From an uncultured Lysobacterales bacterium (GTDB lineage Bacteria; Pseudomonadota; Gammaproteobacteria; Xanthomonadales; SZUA-36): a DNA stretch of 7,982 bases. The stretch covers positions 1 through 7,982 of the forward strand of contig CALKKN010000287.1 of the NCBI GenBank assembly GCA_937995275.1. The letters run 5' to 3'. Made by a program: the position numbers and the translations under genes. A model generated the notes under the pieces. That model did no database searches, was not told the DNA's origin, and worked only from the letters and a program-made list of their open reading frames with translations. This document shows positions 1 to 5,727 of this stretch, in pieces; the stretch's first letter is position 1, and each line of letters starts with the position of its first letter.

Positions 1-1
1 G

Positions 2-640
2 GCAACCGTCACCGCGGGATCGTGCTCGTCGCGCGTGGTCTTCAACGTGCCCTCGGCACACAGCACGGGCGTCGAACTGGAGCTGGCCATGCAGGCCACC
101 GAACGGTTCGACTTCGCGGTGACTGCGAGCTTCATCGAGGCCGAGCTGGACTCCACGGTGACCTCGACGCAGGCGGATGGCTCGACGGTCGTCGTGGGCG
201 GCATCAAGGACGGCAATCGCCTGGCCACCGTACCGGAGACCCAGGCCGCGGCCGCGGCGAACTACGTGTTTCCGATGGCGGGCGACTGGGAAGGCTACTT
301 GAACGGCATCGTCCAGTACGTCGGTGACCGGTTCACGCAGATCGGCGACCAGGCGGAAGGGTTCGGCACCGTGGACCTGCTGTCCTTCGAGCCCAACACG
401 ATCGGCGGCCCGCTGACGCAATCCACGTTTACGTTCAGTCCGCTGCTGCCCTCGTACACCGTGGCCAACGCCCGCTTCGGCATGCGCACCGACCGCTGGG
501 ACGTGGCCATCTACGTCAACAACATAACCGACGAGCTCGCCTTCCTGGCGCTCGACCAGGAGCGTGGCACACGGGCTCGCGTGGGTTACCTCGTGAACCA
601 GCCGCGGACCTACGGCATCACGGCCCGGTTCGATTTCTGA
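2..640 (+). CDS. TonB-dependent outer-membrane receptor, C-terminal part
   Basis: This is the C-terminal 212 residues of a protein whose reading frame is open to the left window edge, so the plug domain and most of the beta-barrel are missing. The visible part reads as alternating amphipathic beta-strands and loops. It has the usual closing pattern of TonB-dependent receptors: a strand with YVNNITDE, then RTYGITARFDF ending in phenylalanine, the aromatic terminal residue recognised by the BAM assembly machinery. By family, such receptors import siderophores, cobalamin, glycans or other large substrates across the outer membrane using TonB-ExbB-ExbD energy. The substrate cannot be read from this fragment. 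The gene ends 24 bases before a strong intrinsic terminator, so it closes its transcription unit. Family confidence is high and substrate unknown. A GTG at 35 is an internal valine, not a start. Confidence 0.88.
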   Translation, partial: ATVTAGSCSSRVVFNVPSAHSTGVELELAMQATERFDFAVTASFIEAELDSTVTSTQADGSTVVVGGIKDGNRLATVPETQAAAAANYVFPMAGDWEGYLNGIVQYVGDRFTQIGDQAEGFGTVDLLSFEPNTIGGPLTQSTFTFSPLLPSYTVANARFGMRTDRWDVAIYVNNITDELAFLALDQERGTRARVGYLVNQPRTYGITARFDF

Positions 641-663
641 GCCAGGGGCATCGCGCGTTCCCA

Positions 664-693
664 GGCACCGCCCTCCGGGGCGGTGCCTTTTTT
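664..693 (+). terminator. Intrinsic terminator after the TonB-dependent receptor
   Basis: A perfect 10-bp GC-rich stem (664-673 pairs with 678-687) is closed by a TCCG tetraloop and followed at once by six T residues (688-693). It begins 24 bases after the receptor stop codon. It insulates the receptor transcript from the L,D-transpeptidase gene downstream on the same strand. Confidence 0.93.
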
Positions 694-723
694 GTGCGTA
701 CGGCTTCGCCCGGACGCGAAATC

Positions 724-753
724 TTCATTTTCGGGCGCGACTACTCTTAGAAT
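724..753 (+). promoter_or_regulatory. Candidate promoter of the LysM L,D-transpeptidase gene
   Basis: TAGAAT at 748-753 fits a sigma-70 type -10 box (5 of 6 bases match TATAAT). TTCATT at 724-729, 18 bases upstream, is a weak -35 (3 of 6). The region lies just after the upstream terminator, where a promoter is needed. The -10 overlaps the ATG at 752. Transcription from it would begin near 760, almost on the in-frame GTG at 761, which suggests a leaderless mRNA. A near-identical sequence lies at the second transpeptidase gene. Confidence 0.4.
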
Positions 754-1705
754 GACGGGCGTGAATCCGATCGGCACATCGTTGCCGGGCGCCCTGCGCC
801 GCCTGTTGCCCGCCCTGCTGTGGGCGATCACTTCTGCTGCGAACGCGGACCGCCTGCCTCTGCCCGCGGACGGCGCCGACGTGGTCGGCTGGGAAGGCGA
901 GACGTTCGCCACCCGCCAGGACACGCTGGCGGACGTCGCGCGGCAGTTCAAACTGGGGCACGAGGAAATCCGCCTGGCCAATCCGGACGTCGATTTCTGG
1001 CTCCCGGGGGAAGGCGCCCGGGTCGTGCTGCCCACGCGGTTTATCCTGCCGCGCGCCGAACGTCGAGGCATCGTGCTCAACGTGCCCGAAATGCGCCTGT
1101 ATTTTTACCCCGAAACCGAAGAACCGGCCATGGTCGTCACCTACCCGGTGAGTATCGGGCGCATGAACTGGAACACGCCGCTGGGGCGCACCCGGATCAC
1201 GGCCAAGGTCAGGAATCCCGGCTGGCGTCCCCCCGCCTCCATTCGCCAGGAGGCGGCCGCAAGGGGCGAGCCGCTGCCCGAGTACATCCCCCCGGGGCCC
1301 GACAATCCGCTCGGCGCGCACTCGCTGCGCCTCGACCTTCCCGGCTACCTGATCCACGGCACCAACCGGCCATACGGCGTCGGCATGCGCGTGACCCACG
1401 GTTGTGTCCGGATGTATCCCGAAGATATCCAGCGTCTGTTTCCCGACGTGGCTGTCGGCACGCCTGTCCAGATCGTCGACCAGCCGGTCAAAGTGGGCTG
1501 GCTCGGCGACACGCTGTTCATGGAGGTGCACCCCCCGCTGGAGGAAGAACCGGGCGGTGAGGAAGAACTGCGCCGATTGGCGCTGCAACTGGTCGAGGAG
1601 GCCGACCGTGAACGGCCGGTTCACCTGGTCGGCCGTGAATTCCTGCGGGTACTGAGCGAAAAAAGAGGCGTTCCGGAGGCCATATCTTCCGGATCGGAAA
1701 AATAG
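752..1705 (+). CDS. LysM-containing L,D-transpeptidase (YkuD/ErfK family)
   Basis: This is a periplasmic enzyme of the ErfK/YbiS/YcfS group, which in E. coli links Braun lipoprotein to meso-diaminopimelate of peptidoglycan. Counted from ATG 752 (317 residues), an Arg-Arg plus hydrophobic stretch forms a signal peptide with likely cleavage after A32 (ANA|DR). A LysM-like peptidoglycan-binding region covers about 53-95 and the YkuD catalytic domain about 107-240. The YkuD signature is complete: H202 in IHGTN and T215-H216-G217-C218-V-R, with C218 as nucleophile. A charged Glu/Arg-rich tail follows. Length is typical of the family (about 310-330). The start is uncertain. ATG 752 and GTG 761 both give good signal peptides and neither has a clear Shine-Dalgarno; GTG 761 is favoured if the TAGAAT promoter is real. 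GTG 683 is not credible because it lies inside the terminator stem. The gene converges on a lipoprotein gene that could encode its substrate. Confidence 0.93.
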   Translation: MTGVNPIGTSLPGALRRLLPALLWAITSAANADRLPLPADGADVVGWEGETFATRQDTLADVARQFKLGHEEIRLANPDVDFWLPGEGARVVLPTRFILPRAERRGIVLNVPEMRLYFYPETEEPAMVVTYPVSIGRMNWNTPLGRTRITAKVRNPGWRPPASIRQEAAARGEPLPEYIPPGPDNPLGAHSLRLDLPGYLIHGTNRPYGVGMRVTHGCVRMYPEDIQRLFPDVAVGTPVQIVDQPVKVGWLGDTLFMEVHPPLEEEPGGEEELRRLALQLVEEADRERPVHLVGREFLRVLSEKRGVPEAISSGSEK

Positions 1706-1724
1706 TCGATCAAAAGCTGCTGTC

Positions 1725-1746
1725 CGGCGCGGTCAATACCGCGCCG
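1725..1746. terminator. Hairpin between convergent genes, possible bidirectional terminator
   Basis: A perfect 9-bp GC-rich stem (1725-1733 with 1738-1746) with a CAAT loop lies in the 68-base gap between the convergent transpeptidase and lipoprotein genes, 19 bases after one stop codon and 27 after the other. Neither strand has a T-run directly after the stem; on the minus strand TTTT comes about 10 bases later. Position fits a shared terminator or a 3' RNA-stabilising hairpin, but the missing U-tract lowers confidence. Confidence 0.5.
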
Positions 1747-1773
1747 CCCCCCCTGTCCAGGAGAGCGCGACCG

Positions 1774-2061
1774 CTACTTGTTCATTGTTTTCTTGAACAT
1801 GCGGTCGATCTTCTCGTCCGTGGCCTCGGCCGCCGCCTTGGCATCCAGCGCAGCCATTTCGGCCCTCTCAGCCGCTGCTCTGGCCGCCGACGCTTCCTTC
1901 ATGGCCGCGTTTGCGGTTGCTTCGGCGCTGGCCGCCCGGTCGTTGGCCTGCTGGACGTCCGCCCGCAGTTGCTCGACTTCCTGCGTGGTCGCGCAGCCCG
2001 CGGCGGCGACCGACATCATCAGAACCAGAATCAGGAGTACTCGTTGGAAAGGAACTTTCAT
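1774..2061 (-). CDS. Lpp/OprI-type alanine-zipper outer-membrane lipoprotein
   Basis: A 95-residue Braun-type lipoprotein. Residues 1-22 are a lipoprotein signal peptide with a hydrophobic core and a lipobox ending A20-A21-G22-C23. The +2 residue is alanine, not aspartate, which predicts Lol-dependent transfer to the outer membrane. The rest is one long coiled coil with a continuous 3-4 core repeat: V29, L32, V36, then twelve alanines (39, 43, 46, 50, 53, 57, 60, 64, 67, 71, 74, 78), then T81, I85, M88. It ends in lysine (MNK). In E. coli Lpp the C-terminal lysine is joined to peptidoglycan by L,D-transpeptidases, and such genes flank this one on both sides. The mature chain is 73 residues against 58 in E. 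coli Lpp. ATG 2061 is chosen because a GAGGT ribosome site lies 9 bases upstream and the signal peptide starts there; an upstream GTG at 2136 would destroy the signal peptide. Confidence 0.9.
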   Translation of the reverse strand: MKVPFQRVLLILVLMMSVAAAGCATTQEVEQLRADVQQANDRAASAEATANAAMKEASAARAAAERAEMAALDAKAAAEATDEKIDRMFKKTMNK

Positions 2062-2070
2062 TGTGACAAC

Positions 2071-2075
2071 ACCTC
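2071..2075 (-). promoter_or_regulatory. Ribosome binding site of the alanine-zipper lipoprotein gene
   Basis: The minus strand reads GAGGT here, 9 bases before ATG 2061. This fixes the lipoprotein start and rejects the longer frame from GTG 2136. Confidence 0.7.
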
Positions 2076-2111
2076 GTCGGGTGAACAGGTCGCGAAGACC
2101 ATTGTTTGCCT

Positions 2112-2128
2112 GTGGGCCCCAAACCCAC
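2112..2128 (-). other. Small stem-loop at the predicted 5' end of the lipoprotein mRNA
   Basis: GTGGG (2128-2124 on the minus strand) pairs with CCCAC (2116-2112) around a 7-base loop. If the TAGGAT box just upstream is the -10, the transcript would start at about 2128, putting this hairpin at the extreme 5' end. A 5' stem-loop there can protect an mRNA from decay. The stem is only 5 bp, so this is tentative. Confidence 0.3.
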
Positions 2129-2134
2129 GCGTAC

Positions 2135-2143
2135 ATCCTAGCA
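2135..2143 (-). promoter_or_regulatory. Candidate extended -10 promoter of the lipoprotein gene
   Basis: The minus strand reads TGCTAGGAT, an extended -10 (TGn plus TAGGAT, 4 of 6 matches to TATAAT). It lies between the stop of the upstream YkuD gene (2176) and the lipoprotein start (2061). No good -35 is visible 16-18 bases upstream. This suggests that the lipoprotein has its own promoter, as expected for an abundant envelope protein, giving a 5' leader of roughly 67 bases. Confidence 0.35.
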
Positions 2144-2175
2144 GCGCACCGACAGGGCCGCCATGCCCGAATACG

Positions 2176-2736
2176 TCATAGGATGATCACGGTCATGCCG
2201 AGCCGGACCCACTCGGCGAGTTCGTCGGCCTGATCGTTGGTCACGGCGATGCAGCCGTCTGTCCAGTTATAGTCGGCGTGGACATCCGGACTGCCGTTAC
2301 CGAGGCCGTGGATACCGATGTTGCCGCCCAGCGGGGTGGAGATGGGCGGCTCCCTGCCGTGTTCCTGGGCCGTTCGGATGGCCTCGAGATCCGCCGAGCT
2401 GAGCAGTCCGGCTTCGTAGGCCCGCAGGGCGTCCTGCAACGACGGATAATTGATCCCGAAAAAGCGGTGATAGCGGGTCTCCTTGCGCAGGCTCGAAATC
2501 CGGTACGTGCCCAGCGGCGTCTGCTGGCCGCCGAGAAAGCGGGTGCGCGAGGCGCCATCGCGGCCGATCGAAATATTTTCGAAGGAGCGCAGGATGAGTT
2601 CGCCCTCCATGACGCTCAGGGTCCTTTTGCCGGTGTCGACAAGCAACCAGCGGTCCGCCGCCGGAATGGCGGAGGCTTGCAGCAACAAGCCACAGAGAAC
2701 GGCCGGGGCGACCAGTAAGCGGATGACCCTGTTCAT
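2176..2736 (-). CDS. Short L,D-transpeptidase-family protein (YkuD domain, TDGC variant)
   Basis: A 186-residue periplasmic protein made almost only of a YkuD domain. The signal peptide covers about residues 1-23 (charged start, hydrophobic VAPAVLCGLLLQ, ASA cleavage). The catalytic core follows, with H143 in GIHG and T159-D160-G161-C162, C162 being the predicted nucleophile. In the classical signature the residue before Gly-Cys is histidine; here it is aspartate. The first His, the Ser/Thr position and Cys are all kept, and from memory such TxGCIA variants recur in small YkuD proteins, so activity is plausible. No LysM or other binding domain is present. It lies upstream of the lipoprotein gene on the same strand, with 114 bases between them. 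It may attach the lipoprotein, make 3-3 crosslinks, or cleave or exchange such links. The start at ATG 2736 is set by the signal peptide; no Shine-Dalgarno is visible, but TAGAAT lies 8 bases upstream. Cys15 is not in a lipobox. Confidence 0.88.
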   Translation of the reverse strand: MNRVIRLLVAPAVLCGLLLQASAIPAADRWLLVDTGKRTLSVMEGELILRSFENISIGRDGASRTRFLGGQQTPLGTYRISSLRKETRYHRFFGINYPSLQDALRAYEAGLLSSADLEAIRTAQEHGREPPISTPLGGNIGIHGLGNGSPDVHADYNWTDGCIAVTNDQADELAEWVRLGMTVIIL

Positions 2737-2744
2737 GGACCGGC

Positions 2745-2775
2745 ATTCTACCCGGACAGGCGTCCGGCATGTCCA
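2745..2775 (-). promoter_or_regulatory. Candidate promoter of the short L,D-transpeptidase gene
   Basis: On the minus strand TGGACA (2775-2770; 5 of 6 matches to TTGACA) and TAGAAT (2750-2745; 5 of 6 to TATAAT) are 19 bases apart, slightly longer than ideal. Transcription would start near 2738, next to ATG 2736, giving a leaderless or almost leaderless mRNA. TAGAATGCCGG here matches TAGAATGACGG at the other transpeptidase gene in 10 of 11 bases. Confidence 0.4.
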
Positions 2776-2800
2776 GGGGCCGGCGCGCGCAGCACCGCAA

Positions 2801-2818
2801 GCCGGCGTTCGCGCCGGC
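2801..2818 (-). terminator. GC-rich hairpin after the amidase gene
   Basis: A perfect 7-bp stem (2801-2807 with 2812-2818) with a 4-base loop lies 40 bases after the amidase stop codon and upstream of the next gene's promoter. There is no T-run after it on the minus strand, so it could be a weak or Rho-assisted terminator or simply a 3'-end hairpin. The position fits a boundary between the catabolic group and the envelope island. Confidence 0.4.
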
Positions 2819-2857
2819 CGTCATCCATGGGATCGGGGTTGGGTCCCTCCCTGTCTG

Positions 2858-4147
2858 CTAAAGGTCGGATTCGTTACCGATCAGCGCCTCGACCACCTGC
2901 GCCGTGTCAAGCAGGTGGCTGTCCGCAAACCGGGGGGCAACCAGCTGGACGCCCACCGGCAGGCCGTAAGGCCCCCGGAAGCCGGGGAGCGCGACGCACG
3001 GCAGCCACAGCGCAGTAAACAATCGATTGAACGTGGCCAGGCCGTTGCCCAACTCAAACCGCGGGGGCTCGCCCGGCACGGCAGGCGTCAGCCAGGCGTC
3101 GAAACCCGCCATGGCTGCATCAAACTGCGGGCGCAGTGCCGCCACCTGGTCGTACGCCTCGCGCAGCTCAGCGAATGTAATGCCGAGCGCGTTGTTCACC
3201 ACGTCCCTCACCCCCGGGTGCAGCAGTGCCGGGGCGCGGGCATGTTCCGCGAGGTACGAGGTGCGCGCCTCACCATGCATGATCGTGTCCTGCCAATCGT
3301 TCAGGCGTTCCGCGCCGGGTGGGCCAATAACGTCCTCGACGTGATGTCCGGCGCTACGAAGCAGGTGAATCGTTTTCTCCAGTGCGAAGACCGTCTCCTG
3401 CTCCGCCTCGAGGTAATGCGGGGTGCGGTAGAAGCCAATCCGCAGGGGCCGGTTGCCGGGAGGCTCGGCCTCGTGCACGATGCCGCAGGCCTGCGCGGCT
3501 CGCAGCAGGAGCCCGCTGTCCTCGGCAATCAGGCCGACCGTGTCCAGGCTGGGCGCGAACGGCTTCATGCCTTCGACCGGCACCCGGCCCCAGGTCGGCT
3601 TGAACCCGGCCGCGCCGCAGAACGAAGCCGGGCGGATGGTCGACCCCGCCGTCTGCGAAGCCAGCGCCAGCGGCACTTCCCCGCCGCCGACCGCGGCTGC
3701 CGATCCGGCGGATGAACCGCCCGGGGTAAATTCGACGTTGTGAGGATTGCGGGTTTCGGGCAGCGCGCCGAAGGAAGCCAGCTCCACCGTGGTTACCTTG
3801 CCGAGGAATACGCCGCCTGCGGCCCGCAGCAGGGCCACGGCCGCCGCATCCCGTGCTGGCTGGAAACCCTGGTACATCGGTGAGTTGAACTCGGTCGGCA
3901 GGTCCTCGGTGTCGAAGATGTCCTTCACCGCGAACGGAACGCCGTGCAAGGGACCGAGACTCGGACCGGCGTCGCGCGCCCGCGCCTCGGCCAGGGCCTG
4001 GTCGGCCCGCAGGCTTACGAAACTCCGGGTTGCGCCATCCGTCTCTTCGATGCGCGCGAGGCACCGCAAGACCGCCTGCTCGGCGGTCAAGTCACCACCC
4101 AGCAAAGCCTCCCCCAATGGCTCATTGAGGCTGGCCTCGGCGCTCAC
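2858..4147 (-). CDS. Amidase signature family hydrolase
   Basis: A 429-residue cytoplasmic hydrolase of the amidase signature family, which cleaves C-N bonds of amides with a Ser-cisSer-Lys triad. All three residues can be placed: K75 in PFAVKDIFDT, S145 in the glycine/serine-rich loop GGSSAGS (143-149), and nucleophile S169 in QTAGST (165-170). The S145-S169 distance of 24 equals that between S217 and S241 of fatty acid amide hydrolase. The usual DTGGS before the nucleophile is QTAGS here. No signal peptide is present. It is slightly shorter than many relatives (450-500). The substrate is unknown. It is unlikely to be GatA, because no gatB or gatC partner is nearby. Lying 208 bases downstream of a PuuB-like oxidase, it might act on a gamma-glutamyl amide, but that is inference. 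The start is a GTG 4147 with a G-rich stretch upstream that may serve as ribosome site; no ATG is available. Confidence 0.87.
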   Translation of the reverse strand: MSAEASLNEPLGEALLGGDLTAEQAVLRCLARIEETDGATRSFVSLRADQALAEARARDAGPSLGPLHGVPFAVKDIFDTEDLPTEFNSPMYQGFQPARDAAAVALLRAAGGVFLGKVTTVELASFGALPETRNPHNVEFTPGGSSAGSAAAVGGGEVPLALASQTAGSTIRPASFCGAAGFKPTWGRVPVEGMKPFAPSLDTVGLIAEDSGLLLRAAQACGIVHEAEPPGNRPLRIGFYRTPHYLEAEQETVFALEKTIHLLRSAGHHVEDVIGPPGAERLNDWQDTIMHGEARTSYLAEHARAPALLHPGVRDVVNNALGITFAELREAYDQVAALRPQFDAAMAGFDAWLTPAVPGEPPRFELGNGLATFNRLFTALWLPCVALPGFRGPYGLPVGVQLVAPRFADSHLLDTAQVVEALIGNESDL

Positions 4148-4355
4148 GGAGCACCCCCCGCTATGGACCGCACGTTCAACCGCGACTCCTTTTGTGGCCC
4201 TTACTTGAAGCGTAGCAGTAAACCCCGGGTTCTGCCGGGCCGCCCAGGGCTCCTCGGAGCCGCAGGCGAAAGAAGGGAAGAGCAGGTGATGGAGTCGGTG
4301 CGGTTTCGCCGCAGGCGAAGAAGCGCCGGTGGAATGCCGTAGCTCGTGAGCCTCC
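4148..4355. other. Intergenic region between PuuB-like oxidase and amidase genes
   Basis: No convincing gene lies here. A 12-base direct repeat, GCCGCAGGCGAA, occurs at 4259-4270 and 4308-4319, each followed (after 1 or 0 bases) by GAAG. Two inverted repeats are visible: 4305-4310 with 4314-4319 (6 bp, 3-base loop) and 4248-4253 with 4256-4261 (6 bp, centre TC). On the minus strand TGCTACGCT (4217-4209) could be a weak extended -10 for the amidase. AGGAG (4190-4186) stands 6 bases before TTG 4179, which opens an 11-codon frame whose TGA (4146-4144) overlaps the amidase GTG start. Confidence 0.5.
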
Positions 4356-5645
4356 TTAGGCGCCGAGCCGATCCCTCAAAGCGTGGTAGAGCATGCCGGC
4401 CACCAGGCCGGGCCAGCGCAACAGCGTGCCGCCCGGGAACGTCGGCGAGGGGATGCGCGCCATCACGTCGAAGCGCTCGGCCGTGCCGGACACCGCCTCG
4501 GCGATGAGCTTTCCCGCCAGGGTCGCGATCTGGACGCCATGGCCGGAGAAACCCAGGGCGTAGAACACATCAGGCTCGAGGCGCCCGAAACAGGGCATGC
4601 GGTTCATCGTGACGGCCAGCGTGCCGCCCCAGCCAAAGTCGACGCGCGTATCGGACAGAGCCGGATAGATCGGCATCATCCGTTTGCGTACGAACGATTT
4701 GATATCGGAAGGGAAGCGGCGCGTGTAGTTTTCGCCGCCGCCGAACAGCAAGCGGCCGTCACCGCTGAGTTTCCAGAAATTCACGACGAACTTGGCGTCG
4801 TACACGCAAAGGTCCTCGGGATTGATCCGCTGCTGTTCTTCCGCCGTCAGCGGCTCGGTCGCGATGATGAAATTGTTCAGCGGCATGATCTTGCCCGCCA
4901 CACGCGGCTCCAGCCGGCCGAGGTAGGCGTTGCAGGCCAGCACCACGTGGTCTGCGCTGACGCTCCCTTCCGCAGTGCGCACGCGCGTCGGGCGCGCCCG
5001 GTCGTAGCCTTGCACACGGCTCCCCTCACATATGCGGACCCCGAGGCCATTCGCCGCATCCGCCAGCCCGAGGGCGTAGTTCAGCGGATGCAGATGCGCG
5101 GAGGCGTATTCCACCAGGCCGGCGCGAAACACGTCCGTTCCGGCCAGGCGCGCGAGTTCAGGGCCCTCAACATAGCGCAGATCGAAGCCGTAGTACGCCT
5201 GCATGAAGTCTGCATGGCGCCGATACCAGTCGGCATCGCTGCGCTTCCAGGCCGTTTGCAGGCAGCCGCGCTTGAGGTCGCATTCGATGCCGAAGCGTGC
5301 GATCAGCTCACGCACCGTGGCCACGGACTCGACGCCGAGATCCCACAGCCGGCGCGCCTCGTCGTGGCCGTAGATCTGCTCCAGCTCATCCTGGGTCTTG
5401 CGCTGGCCGATCGAGCAGTGCCCGCCGTTGCGCCCCGAGGCGCCCCACCCGACGCGCTCCGCCTCCAGCAGGACGACGCTGTAGCCGCGTTCGGCCAGGT
5501 GAATGGCGGAGGACAAGCCCGTGTAGCCGCCGCCGATGACGCAAACATCGGCCTGCGCGTCACCCTGCAGCCGCGGGAAATCGCGGCTGCGGTTCATGGT
5601 CGCCGTGAAGTAGGACTCGGGGTAGACGGCTTGCCGCGGATTCAT
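4356..5645 (-). CDS. puuB: FAD-dependent amine oxidoreductase, gamma-glutamylputrescine oxidase-like
   Basis: A 429-residue flavoprotein of the D-amino-acid oxidase (DAO) fold. In E. coli PuuB (426 residues) oxidises gamma-glutamylputrescine to gamma-glutamyl-gamma-aminobutyraldehyde with release of ammonia and H2O2. Visible here are the N-terminal dinucleotide-binding motif DVCVIGGGYTGLSSA (33-47), the ribose-binding E61 at the end of strand 2, GASGRNGG (68-75), HLHPLNYALGLADA in the substrate-domain half, GFSGHGVQ (365-372) near the flavin, and a C-terminus ending LRDRLGA, almost as in PuuB (LRDRLGV by recall). No cysteine occupies the site used for covalent flavin attachment in sarcosine oxidases. 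ATG 5645 is chosen over ATG 5708 because GGAGGT lies 8 bases upstream and the length then matches PuuB. No puuA, puuC, puuD or puuR is in the window, so another N-alkyl amino acid or amine substrate is possible. It follows the reductase gene by 82 bases. Confidence 0.87.
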   Translation of the reverse strand: MNPRQAVYPESYFTATMNRSRDFPRLQGDAQADVCVIGGGYTGLSSAIHLAERGYSVVLLEAERVGWGASGRNGGHCSIGQRKTQDELEQIYGHDEARRLWDLGVESVATVRELIARFGIECDLKRGCLQTAWKRSDADWYRRHADFMQAYYGFDLRYVEGPELARLAGTDVFRAGLVEYASAHLHPLNYALGLADAANGLGVRICEGSRVQGYDRARPTRVRTAEGSVSADHVVLACNAYLGRLEPRVAGKIMPLNNFIIATEPLTAEEQQRINPEDLCVYDAKFVVNFWKLSGDGRLLFGGGENYTRRFPSDIKSFVRKRMMPIYPALSDTRVDFGWGGTLAVTMNRMPCFGRLEPDVFYALGFSGHGVQIATLAGKLIAEAVSGTAERFDVMARIPSPTFPGGTLLRWPGLVAGMLYHALRDRLGA

Positions 5646-5653
5646 TGGGACGC

Positions 5654-5659
5654 ACCTCC
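5654..5659 (-). promoter_or_regulatory. Ribosome binding site of the PuuB-like oxidase gene
   Basis: The minus strand reads GGAGGT here, 8 bases before ATG 5645. It is the strongest Shine-Dalgarno in the window and decides the start against the in-frame ATG at 5708. Confidence 0.85.
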
Positions 5660-5727
5660 GCTGCCTGGCTCGGTGCCACATTGTGCTGCCCCCGGCGGCG
5701 GGTTTCAAACCGCGGCAGGCAGCAGCT

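Noticed and set aside
683..751. Longer N-terminus of the LysM transpeptidase from GTG 683
   Set aside because: The GTG lies inside the 3' arm of the upstream terminator stem, and the extra 23 residues would spoil the signal peptide.
725..1624. A 299-codon open frame on the minus strand
   Set aside because: Shadow of the LysM L,D-transpeptidase gene; no motif, and the plus-strand protein shows signal peptide, LysM region and HGC motif.
2062..2136. Extension of the lipoprotein upstream to GTG 2136
   Set aside because: It would put 25 mostly polar residues before the lipoprotein signal peptide and ignore the GAGGT site before ATG 2061.
2692..2694. Cys15 in the hydrophobic N-terminus of the short YkuD protein as a lipidation site
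   Set aside because: The preceding residues are Ala-Val-Leu, so the position before the cysteine is not Gly, Ala or Ser. The stretch fits an ordinary signal peptide cleaved after ASA.
2483..3715. A 410-codon open frame on the plus strand
   Set aside because: It lies antisense to the end of one YkuD gene and the amidase and spans their intergenic gap. Its composition is low-complexity and shows no domain, while the opposite strand has complete catalytic motifs.
2858..4147. Amidase as GatA of the glutamyl-tRNA amidotransferase
   Set aside because: No gatB or gatC gene is adjacent, and the nucleophile motif is QTAGST rather than the GatA-like DTGGS.
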